Shown here piece after piece: positions 34,725-42,130 of a DNA stretch of 60,678 nt. Source of the DNA: Sphingopyxis yananensis (lineage in GTDB: Bacteria > Pseudomonadota > Alphaproteobacteria > Sphingomonadales > Sphingomonadaceae). A model generated the notes under the pieces. It worked only from the letters and a program-made list of their open reading frames with translations. It was not told where the DNA came from and searched no databases. The translations under genes and the position numbers were made by a program. Position 1 is the stretch's first letter. Each line of letters starts with the position of its first letter. The stretch lies in NCBI RefSeq assembly GCF_020687785.1, contig NZ_JAJEWI010000002.1, positions 1 through 60,678 of the forward strand. The letters run 5' to 3'.

Positions 34725-36011
34725 TCAGCAAAAGGGCGATGCTTTGCGCAAGGCTTTGTCGACCAAATTGCCATCGGCGTCGCTATGCCCAACCACAGCA
34801 ATCTGACCATCGCGAGTCACTCGGCCGATCAGCAGAATAAATTCTTGCTCCCCCACGCTGCTGATATCATGGGCAATCGTCGCGGCGGGTGGGGCGATAC
34901 GCAAACGCTCTGCGCTGCTATCTGTCGCGGCATGGTGCGGCGTGGTCCCGCGCCGCCGTTCGCGAATGTCCCGCAACAAATTTTTCAATCCGCCATCATA
35001 GGCCGCCAAATAAGGCTCCAGCGCGCCGGCCGCAAATCCTTCGTCCTTGGCAAAGGCCAGCACCGCAGCATATTCCGCAATCCGGCTGCGTTCATATCCC
35101 GCGCCAAATACCAGCTTCACAATGGGTGTCATGGGGGACCGGCTTTGGTGTTTCAGCCCCGCATCCTCCATAAGTTCCGCAAAAGCATCAGCATCAGCCT
35201 GCGCACACAAAGCAAAGTCCCACGCCTTGCCCAGCGCACGGTACAAGGCCGCATGACGCCGCCCATCGGCATCGCGGGCTTGATCGGCAAAACTCCTCGC
35301 ATCGGCCAAATGATCGTGGATGGTCGCATCCTCCGCCTCGTCAGCCAGCATCACATTATGGTCAAATAAGCTCGGCCCATCGGCCCATGCAGGAACCGAC
35401 GGTGGCGGCAATGGCGCGCTTGGCCGCAGATTTTCGAACGCCCCCTCAAACGACGATATGATAGCGGCTTGCTGCTGCGACGGTGCCGTTTCCTTCCAGT
35501 TAATGACCCCCAAAATATGGTCAATCTGGCGATCATCGCTGGAGAAAGGCAGCAATATCCCGCGATAGGCAATGGCCCGCTGCTGGCCATTCACATATTC
35601 CGCTTCAAAGCCAATGGGCGCGTGATTGGCAAAAATTTGCAAATAATGATCGGTCAGGCGGGATAATAACGAACCGCGCGGCACGTCGCTCAGGCGGTAG
35701 CGCTGGTCCTCCAGCCCGCTTTCATGGCGCAGCAATTCCCCAACATAGGTCAGCACCGGACTGTCCACGCCATCGGTGAAATCCAGCAACACCGCATGGT
35801 CCGCGAAATCCAGCGACCCAATATCCAACTGCCCAATCGACGGCCATTGATAGCCACCCAATAAGGCGGACCAGATATTATAGGCCCGAACCTGCATCCG
35901 GCGTTCATCCACCCCCACCAATGGGGGGGCATCCATGGCTGCATCGTCCCGAAGTTGATTCGTCATGACCATCTCATCCGCGCCGTTCATCCCAACACCT
36001 TGTCCGCACAT
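34725..36011 (-). CDS. PAS-domain protein upstream of gdh
   Basis: Up to 428 residues. The N-terminal part (about 35-170) resembles the PAS_5 family: YNIWSALLGGYQWPSIGQLDI, an LLDFTD strand, YRLSDVPRGSLLSRL and EYVNGQQRAIAYRGILLPF with ILGVINWKE at its end. The C-terminal ~200 residues are helical and Ala/Asp-rich with no domain I can name. No kinase, HTH or cyclase output is visible. It lies upstream of gdh on the same strand, and co-regulation is inferred from that only. Start could be ATG 36011, 35990 or 35966. Confidence 0.7.
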   Translation of the reverse strand: MCGQGVGMNGADEMVMTNQLRDDAAMDAPPLVGVDERRMQVRAYNIWSALLGGYQWPSIGQLDIGSLDFADHAVLLDFTDGVDSPVLTYVGELLRHESGLEDQRYRLSDVPRGSLLSRLTDHYLQIFANHAPIGFEAEYVNGQQRAIAYRGILLPFSSDDRQIDHILGVINWKETAPSQQQAAIISSFEGAFENLRPSAPLPPPSVPAWADGPSLFDHNVMLADEAEDATIHDHLADARSFADQARDADGRRHAALYRALGKAWDFALCAQADADAFAELMEDAGLKHQSRSPMTPIVKLVFGAGYERSRIAEYAAVLAFAKDEGFAAGALEPYLAAYDGGLKNLLRDIRERRRGTTPHHAATDSSAERLRIAPPAATIAHDISSVGEQEFILLIGRVTRDGQIAVVGHSDADGNLVDKALRKASPFC

Positions 36012-36210
36012 GGGGCATTTTCATGGCCCATATCGCGAACAGCGCTAGGGAAAATGCGTTCCACAAAAGATTAAGCGCGGCCCGCCCCACTGGGCCATCA
36101 TGCCGCATAGGGAATCAATGTGTCACAGACAGGTAAAGGCCCCGTAAACGGATGGGGTCAGAAAGAGGAGCGACAAAGCCGCGCTTCAGCCGCGCTTATG
36201 CGGGCCGACA

Positions 36211-37248
36211 TCAGCAAGGCAGCAATAGCGCATGCGACAAATCCGCCCGCACCATCACCGGTTGGTCCGGCTCGATCGGCTGCAGCGCCTTCAGGTCCAA
36301 CAACTGCCCATCCATCAACACGCGCAGCCCATATTCGCCGCCCAAATAACGCATGTCCTGAACCTGCGCAGCGGCCCCGCCTCCGGATGCGTCGCTGGAA
36401 ACATACAACATGGACGGGCGCAGCATCAAATGGGCGGGTCCATCCGCCAGCAATGGCGCGGGCATGCGGCCCCATAATGTTTCCGCCGCCCCTCCGCGTA
36501 CGTCCACGGCAAAGTCCAGCATATCGCCCAGCAGCCGCGCGGCGGCCAATGATGTTGGCCGATCATAGCAAAATTGCGGCGTACCGTGCTGCAAGATATG
36601 CCCCCCCGCCATCAACATCAATTCATCGGCCATGCCCATCGCTTCTTCTGGGTCATGGGTGACGATCAACACCGTGGCCCCAGCGGCCCGCAAATCCTGC
36701 AACAAAGATTTGCGCAAAGTAGCGCGCAAATGCGTGTCCAAACCCGAAAAAGGCTCGTCCAGCAACAACAAGCTAGGCTGACGCGCCAAGGCGCGCGCAA
36801 TGGCCACACGCTGCTGCTCACCGCCCGACAGCATATGCGGCCAACTGCCGCTCAAATGGCTGATATGAAAACGCGCCAGCAAATCATCAATCCGCTGTTG
36901 CTGCTCGGCCTTAGGCAAATGGCGGATACCAAAAGCAATATTGCCGCGCACATCCAAATGCGGAAATAGAGCATTGTCCTGAAACACCAGCCCAACGCCG
37001 CGATGCTCGGGCGGGGTCACATGGTCCACGGCGGACATCATTTGCCCACGGATGAAGATCCGCCCTTCGTCCAGCGGCTCCAGCCCCGAAATCATCCGCA
37101 GCAAGCTGCTCTTTCCGCAACCCGACGGACCCAGCAAGCAAGTGATACGCCCCTGTTCCAACGCAAAACTGGCGGATTCCACCGCCCAGCGCGCACCATA
37201 GCGGCGCGATGCCTGTTCCACCTGCAATATGGGGGTGTTGCTGGCCAT
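36211..37248 (-). CDS. fbpC: Fe(III) ABC transporter ATP-binding protein
   Basis: ATPase of an iron(III) importer, 345 residues. Walker A is GPSGCGKS (40-47), the signature LSGGEQQR, Walker B LLLLDEP and switch His in IVTHDPEEAMGMAD. A TOBE-like regulatory region forms the last ~110 residues, as in FbpC/PotA-type ATPases. The ATG at 37248 lies 2 bases after the permease stop, with GGAAAGAA as ribosome site, so it is translated from the same message. A TTG at 37263 is less likely. Confidence 0.93.
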   Translation of the reverse strand: MASNTPILQVEQASRRYGARWAVESASFALEQGRITCLLGPSGCGKSSLLRMISGLEPLDEGRIFIRGQMMSAVDHVTPPEHRGVGLVFQDNALFPHLDVRGNIAFGIRHLPKAEQQQRIDDLLARFHISHLSGSWPHMLSGGEQQRVAIARALARQPSLLLLDEPFSGLDTHLRATLRKSLLQDLRAAGATVLIVTHDPEEAMGMADELMLMAGGHILQHGTPQFCYDRPTSLAAARLLGDMLDFAVDVRGGAAETLWGRMPAPLLADGPAHLMLRPSMLYVSSDASGGGAAAQVQDMRYLGGEYGLRVLMDGQLLDLKALQPIEPDQPVMVRADLSHALLLPC

Positions 37249-37250
37249 GA

Positions 37251-38843
37251 CTATTCTTTCCAATCGCTATCGTCTTGCTGCCCCGGCCGCGCCAGCGTCA
37301 CGCGCCGCGTCAACCAAATCACCGCGGGCAATGACAGCAAGATAATCAGCAAGGACGGCGCGCCCGCCTGTCCCAACCGTTCATCCTGCGCATAATTATT
37401 GGCGATCACCGCCAGCGTATCAAAATCAAAGGGACGCAATATCAGCGTCGCCGGCAATTCTTTCAAAATATCGATGAAAATAATCAGCGTCGCCGTCAGC
37501 ATCGCACCGCGCGCCACGGGCAGCTCGACCGACCATGCGGCCCCCGCCTCGCTGCGGCCCAAACTGCGCGCCGCTTGGCGCATAGACGGCGTCACCCGCG
37601 CCAGCCCCGCATCAATGGGTTCCAGCGCCGCCGCCATCAACCGCGCGGCATAAGCCAAGATCAGCAGCAAGATCGCAATGCCGGTGCCGCTGCTGGGCAT
37701 ATAATTCCAAATCACGCCCGCAGGGGCCAGCAAGCCAATGGCCATCACGGCACCCGGTGTCGCATAGCCCAAGCTGGCAATTCGCCCCGCCAAGGGCAAA
37801 TGCCGCGTCCCCAGCGCCAACATCGTCGCCAAGGCCACGGTCACCAGCGCTCCGGCCAAGCCCAGTAACAAACTATTCTTGAGCGACGCCAACAGCCATG
37901 CCCAATCGGGCCGAGCCGCCAGCAATTTCCACAACAGCCATCCGGCCGGAATCACCAAGCCCGCCAACAACAATAAGGTGCAAAACAAACTGGCCGCCAC
38001 TTGGCCAAGGCGCCCCAGCGGTAGCGGGGATATATCGCGCCAACGCGCCCGCCCGCTTTCATGCACTTGGCCCTTGCGGCTGGCTCGCTCCACCCAGAAC
38101 AACAAGGCCGCTGCCGCCAATAATGGCAGGGCAAATCGCGCCGCACTGGCGGTTGATCCATAAACCGACCATGCCCGCACCACACCCGTGGTCAGCGTCT
38201 GCACGCTCAGAAACTGCACCGCGCCATAATCAGCAAAACATTCCATGACCGCCAAGGCCACACCCGCCGCCAAGGCAGGCCGCGCCATGGGCAAGGCCAC
38301 ATGGAACAACATGGTCCGCCTGCCACAGCCCAGCATTTGTGCCGCTTCCAGCACATTGACCGATTGATTCACAAAGGCCGCGCGCATCGCCAAATAGACA
38401 TAGGGATAAAAGGCCGCCGACAAAATAAACGCCGCGCCGCCGATGGTGCGTATTTCAAAGGGCAAATCATGCCCCCACTGATCGCGCAGCCAAATCCTTA
38501 GCGGCCCCGCAACATCCAGCAAATCGGCATAGCCATAAGCCAAGGCAAAAGCCGGTGCCGCCAATGGCAGGGCCAAAGCCCAGCTAAAAAATCGGCGCCC
38601 CGGAAATCGGTGCATCACCACCAACCATGCCGCCGCCGTGCCCAAAATCGCTGTCAAACAGCCGACCAACAAGCCCAGCCACAAAGACGTCGCGGCATAA
38701 CGCGCAACATCGCGCCCTGCGATATCGGCGCTGTCCGGCCCCAAGGCCGCCAGCACCACACCGATCAGCGGCAAGGCAACCATAGATGCAGCAAAGGCCG
38801 CCAATATGGCGGTTGGGGACAGCCGCAACCTGTTCAAAATCAT
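37251..38843 (-). CDS. fbpB: Fe(III) ABC transporter permease, fused two-unit
   Basis: A 530-residue inner-membrane protein with about 12 membrane helices formed by two BPD_transp_1 units in tandem. Each has the EAA-type cytoplasmic loop: EAAQMLGCGRRTMLFHVALPMARPA in the first half and RQAARSLGRSEAGAAWSVELPVARG in the second. It forms the channel of the iron importer. ATG 38843 (MILNRL) is chosen over TTG 38864. A stem-loop at 38874-38908 separates it from fbpA. Confidence 0.93.
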   Translation of the reverse strand: MILNRLRLSPTAILAAFAASMVALPLIGVVLAALGPDSADIAGRDVARYAATSLWLGLLVGCLTAILGTAAAWLVVMHRFPGRRFFSWALALPLAAPAFALAYGYADLLDVAGPLRIWLRDQWGHDLPFEIRTIGGAAFILSAAFYPYVYLAMRAAFVNQSVNVLEAAQMLGCGRRTMLFHVALPMARPALAAGVALAVMECFADYGAVQFLSVQTLTTGVVRAWSVYGSTASAARFALPLLAAAALLFWVERASRKGQVHESGRARWRDISPLPLGRLGQVAASLFCTLLLLAGLVIPAGWLLWKLLAARPDWAWLLASLKNSLLLGLAGALVTVALATMLALGTRHLPLAGRIASLGYATPGAVMAIGLLAPAGVIWNYMPSSGTGIAILLLILAYAARLMAAALEPIDAGLARVTPSMRQAARSLGRSEAGAAWSVELPVARGAMLTATLIIFIDILKELPATLILRPFDFDTLAVIANNYAQDERLGQAGAPSLLIILLSLPAVIWLTRRVTLARPGQQDDSDWKE

Positions 38844-38873
38844 CACCTGCGATGCTGTGGTCAATAGATGCTG

Positions 38874-38908
38874 CTATGCCCCGCCAATCGAAATTGGCAA
38901 GGGCATAG
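38874..38908 (-). promoter_or_regulatory. Intercistronic stem-loop between fbpA and fbpB
   Basis: Outer arms CTATGCCC/GGGCATAG (38874-38881 with 38901-38908) and inner arms GCCAAT/ATTGGC (38883-38888 with 38893-38898) form a two-part hairpin just after the fbpA stop. There is no T tract. Such elements often protect the upstream message and lower downstream expression, which would suit a binding protein needed in excess over its permease. This role is inferred. Confidence 0.6.
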
Positions 38909-38948
38909 CCGCCACATAGCGCCGAATAACCGCTTGTTTAGCGCTGGC

Positions 38949-39989
38949 TTAACGCCAACCTGCCGCGCTCATCATGCTTTGCGCTTCGGGCTGACGCGCC
39001 GCAAAAGCGGCCACATTCATCGGATTGGCCTTGAAATCGACATAGGCATCAACAGGCGCAACAACCGGAACATCCTTGGATGCCGGAAATTCGCTGTTAT
39101 TAGCCGAGATATGGGCCTGACTGTCCGCCGAGGCGAAAAATTCCAACAATTTGATGGCATTCTCGCGGTGCGGCGCATGTTTGGCGACCCCGCCGCCGGA
39201 AATATTCACATGCGCACCCTTGCCGCCCAAGCTGGGGAATGCCAGCTTCAGTCTATCGGTCATCGCTTTGTCTGCGGCATCTTCGCCGCTGGCCATGCGC
39301 AGATAATAATAGCTGTTGGTGATCGCCACTTCGCAAACACCGGCGGCCACGGCGCGGATCTGGTCACGGTCACCGCCTTCGGGTGGGCGCGCCATATTGG
39401 CGACAATGCCCTTAACCCATGCGTCGGCTTTTTCCTTGCCCCATTCCTCGATCAAGGCACCAACTAAGGACAGATTATAAATGCTGTCGGACGAACGGAC
39501 ACAGATTTTGCCCTTGAAGCGCGGCTCTGCCAGCTTGGCATAATCGTCCACTTCCTCGGGCTTCACTTTGGCTGGGTCGTAGGCAACGATGCGCGCACGG
39601 CGCGTAAAGCCAAACCAATTGCCCTTGGGTTCCCGCAGATTTTCAGGAATGCGGGCCTTAATCGTTTCGGATTCGATGGGTTGCAGCAACCCCGCCTGTT
39701 CCCCGCGCCATAAGGCACCAGCATCGGCGGTAATAAACACGTCGGCGGGGCTGTTCGCGCCTTCGCTTTTCATCCGCGCGATCAGCTCATCCGCTTTGCC
39801 TTCGATACGGTTGATCTTGATACCCGTTTGTTCGGTGAAACGCTCATAAAGCGCTTTATCGCTGTCATAGTGACGGGCGGTATACAGATTCACTTCATTG
39901 GGGGCCGTTTTATCGTCGCCGCTGCCGCCGGAACAACCGGCCAAAAGCACCAAACCGGCCAAGGCCACCATATTCAGCTTCTTGTTCAC
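38949..39989 (-). CDS. fbpA: Fe(III) ABC transporter substrate-binding lipoprotein
   Basis: Periplasmic iron-binding protein of 346 residues. The leader ends in a lipobox (LVLLAGC, Cys19), so it is lipid-anchored. EVNLYTARHYDSDKALYERF is the FbpA/FutA-type N-terminus, and ITNSYYYLRM supplies the tandem tyrosines that bind Fe(III) in this family. It starts with GTG at 39989 behind a perfect AAGGAG. It is the first gene of the fbpA-B-C operon, with a Fur-like palindrome upstream. Confidence 0.94.
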   Translation of the reverse strand: MNKKLNMVALAGLVLLAGCSGGSGDDKTAPNEVNLYTARHYDSDKALYERFTEQTGIKINRIEGKADELIARMKSEGANSPADVFITADAGALWRGEQAGLLQPIESETIKARIPENLREPKGNWFGFTRRARIVAYDPAKVKPEEVDDYAKLAEPRFKGKICVRSSDSIYNLSLVGALIEEWGKEKADAWVKGIVANMARPPEGGDRDQIRAVAAGVCEVAITNSYYYLRMASGEDAADKAMTDRLKLAFPSLGGKGAHVNISGGGVAKHAPHRENAIKLLEFFASADSQAHISANNSEFPASKDVPVVAPVDAYVDFKANPMNVAAFAARQPEAQSMMSAAGWR

Positions 39990-40036
39990 ACCAAACTCCT
40001 TAAGCAGCCCCCCGCTATCTCCTCGCCCCTAGCAAA

Positions 40037-40055
40037 ATTGCGAACGCTTCGCAAT
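40037..40055. promoter_or_regulatory. Fur-box-like palindrome of the fbp operon
   Basis: ATTGCGAA-CGC-TTCGCAAT is a perfect 8+3+8 dyad, 48 bases upstream of the fbpA start. Alphaproteobacterial Fur sites commonly have GCGAA/TTCGC half-sites around a short centre, so iron repression by Fur is the natural reading. This is inferred from position and symmetry; the centre differs from the usual AATGATT. Confidence 0.55.
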
Positions 40056-40118
40056 TACTACGGCATCACCCCTTCCCCTCTTTCTGCTGTCCGATCATGG
40101 GCTGGACATTGTCCAACA

Positions 40119-40145
40119 AAAATGGGGCGAAAAACGCCCCATTTT
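40119..40145 (-). terminator. Terminator of the fucosidase gene
   Basis: A perfect 11-base-pair stem AAAATGGGGCG/CGCCCCATTTT (40119-40129 with 40135-40145) around five A. On the minus strand it continues as TTTTTG. It is 60 bases after the fucosidase stop. Confidence 0.85.
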
Positions 40146-40204
40146 CATCCTTCACTCTTGGCTCTCGCCCAGACGCCCGCAGGGTTTAGATTCGTCCGCC
40201 AGAT

Positions 40205-41665
40205 TTAGACCGGCAGATGCACCGCAAGCGCCGTGGCCAAGGGGTCCGTGCATGGGGTTGAAAAGCGAAACGCAACATCCGCGCCTTGCTGTACCCATTC
40301 CACCGGACTGCCATCCCCCAAGCGAGACACATTGCTACCAGCAGCCAGCATCAGATTCTTGACCAGAATCTCCGCCTCCGGAACCTCACCCTTGACGATC
40401 AGATTCAGGCGATTGGGGGCAGCGGTAAAGCGCACCTCTTTGCCGCACAGCGTCGCGCCGTCTGATCGCTCCCATGGTCTGGTGCCATAAATGGCATTGC
40501 CATTGGCGCGCATCCATGTGCCAAAGCCACGCAAAATGGCCATTTGCTCATCCGGAATGCCACCATCCTCCCCGCGTGGCCCGACGTTCAGCAGCAGATT
40601 GCCGTTGCGCGCCACCGTGTCGATAAAACCGTGCAGCAATTCTTCAATGCTGGCATAATCATCTGGCCCGTCATCGCGGCGATAACCAAAACCATGGCTC
40701 ATCCCGCGTGTGCTTTCCCATTTCTTCGCTTGTGTTTCGGCCAAAATAGAAAATTCGGGCGTACGAAAATCGCTGAACGGAATTTCGGGTGGGACCAAGC
40801 CTTTTTCATCCGGTCCGCGCGACATATAGGCTTGCTTCAGCTTTTTATCGACATAGCGCCAGACCGGACCCCATTTGAACAGATCAAATTTCCAGTCCCG
40901 CGCCATCCAGCGGTCATTCACCACGCCGTCCGGTACCGCCCGATAATAATCTGCAAACAGATCCAGCAATGGCTCCAATCCCGTGGGCCAACTGATATCA
41001 TTCCACAAAACCGATGGCTCGTAACGCTCGATCAACTCGCGTGTTTGCGCCATTGCATAATCGGGATAATCACCGCCCGGCTGAGATGCGATAAATTGCC
41101 CCATGGTGTGGATCGGCGTCGGATTAAAGCTCCAGTCAATGCCGCCGCTATAATAGACACCGAAACGCATTCCGGCAACGCGCACTGCACGGGCCAATTC
41201 GCCCACAATATCCCGTTCGGTGTTCCAACCCGGAACATGCTTATTTTGATGGCGCGACGGCCACAAACACAGACCGTCATGATGCTTGGTTACCAGCACC
41301 ACATAACGCGCGCCCGCATCGCGGAATGTTTCCGCCCAAGCATCGGCGTCCCAATGCTTCAGACCCGCCTCAAAGGGTTTCTTAAAATCGCGATAAGGCG
41401 CGCCCCCAAAGTTTTTTTGGTGAAAAGCGTGACTAGGCGATCCTTTTACCTTGATCGCATTTTCATACCATTCGCTATAAGGGGACATAGGAATGGCTTG
41501 ATCATATTGGTCTTCCAAGCTCGACGACAAGGATTCCGTGGCCGGAGCAAAGGCCGGTATCGCAAAGGCTCCCCAATGAATGAATATGCCGAATTTGGCA
41601 TCATCAAACCAAGTGGGCAGTTCGCGGGACTTCAGTTGCGCTAGCTTGCTATCCACGCGCCCCAT
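40205..41665 (-). CDS. Alpha-L-fucosidase, GH29
   Basis: A 486-residue GH29 glycosidase that releases L-fucose from oligosaccharides with retention. WFDDAKFGIFIHWGAFAIPAF is the family N-terminal signature, VLVTKHHDGLCLWPS the HHDG substrate loop, and Asp223 in VLWNDISWP the nucleophile. A small C-terminal beta domain follows. No signal peptide is visible, so it is probably cytoplasmic and acts on imported material. It is divergent from a TonB receptor and sugar transporter. ATG 41665 overlaps the stop of a 12-codon leader ORF (TGATG). Confidence 0.93.
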   Translation of the reverse strand: MGRVDSKLAQLKSRELPTWFDDAKFGIFIHWGAFAIPAFAPATESLSSSLEDQYDQAIPMSPYSEWYENAIKVKGSPSHAFHQKNFGGAPYRDFKKPFEAGLKHWDADAWAETFRDAGARYVVLVTKHHDGLCLWPSRHQNKHVPGWNTERDIVGELARAVRVAGMRFGVYYSGGIDWSFNPTPIHTMGQFIASQPGGDYPDYAMAQTRELIERYEPSVLWNDISWPTGLEPLLDLFADYYRAVPDGVVNDRWMARDWKFDLFKWGPVWRYVDKKLKQAYMSRGPDEKGLVPPEIPFSDFRTPEFSILAETQAKKWESTRGMSHGFGYRRDDGPDDYASIEELLHGFIDTVARNGNLLLNVGPRGEDGGIPDEQMAILRGFGTWMRANGNAIYGTRPWERSDGATLCGKEVRFTAAPNRLNLIVKGEVPEAEILVKNLMLAAGSNVSRLGDGSPVEWVQQGADVAFRFSTPCTDPLATALAVHLPV

Positions 41666-41703
41666 CAGAATGGCCCCACCATTATATGGCTGTTGTTCTG
41701 CAT
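41665..41703 (-). CDS. 12-residue leader ORF coupled to the fucosidase
   Basis: ATG at 41703 has a strong ribosome site (GGGAGGATAAA) and encodes MQNNSHIMVGPF before a TGA that overlaps the fucosidase ATG (TGATG). The fucosidase start itself has only a weaker GGTGGGG. The layout suggests ribosomes load at the leader and re-initiate. It could also be a chance ORF; no attenuator-type codon run is present. Confidence 0.45.
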   Translation of the reverse strand: MQNNSHIMVGPF

Positions 41704-42130
41704 TTTATCCTCCCTCCAACCCTATGCGGCCAGCGTTGGACCGCATAGTTGATGATTATATTTGATTCGAATCATCTATGATCATGCGTCTTTTGGCAAG
41801 CCGCCCTGTGTGGAAAGACACATAGTTTTTCATCTTTTTTCGCAAGTGAAATATGTTCATAGGTAAAAAACTTTTCACATAAACCACATGCGCAAAAATG
41901 AATTATGAAAATTTCAATGGGTTATTTTCCATAATATCAATCAGTTCGCTGTATTCGAACAATCGTCACTCGTTGAATATATCATTATAGACTAATCTAA
42001 GAAACACGGTTAGCATCAACCACGCAAGGTCCGGAAAAAGGGCTTGTGATATCTGAGCAGCCTCAATTCCATGGGTCTGCCGCGCTTAAATAACGATCAG
42101 CAAAATCGCTGACATGGGGAGAGGCGTGCT
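41704..42130. promoter_or_regulatory. Divergent AT-rich control region, fucosidase/TonB receptor
   Basis: This 427-base gap is markedly AT-rich. It holds a stem CTATGCGG/CCGCATAG (41722-41729 with 41741-41748) in the fucosidase leader and a 12-base palindrome TGATTCGAATCA (41763-41774) within GATGATT...AATCATC half-repeats. Several AT stretches could serve as -10 boxes for both directions; none is clear enough to name. The palindrome is the best operator candidate for a sugar-responsive regulator. Confidence 0.5.
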
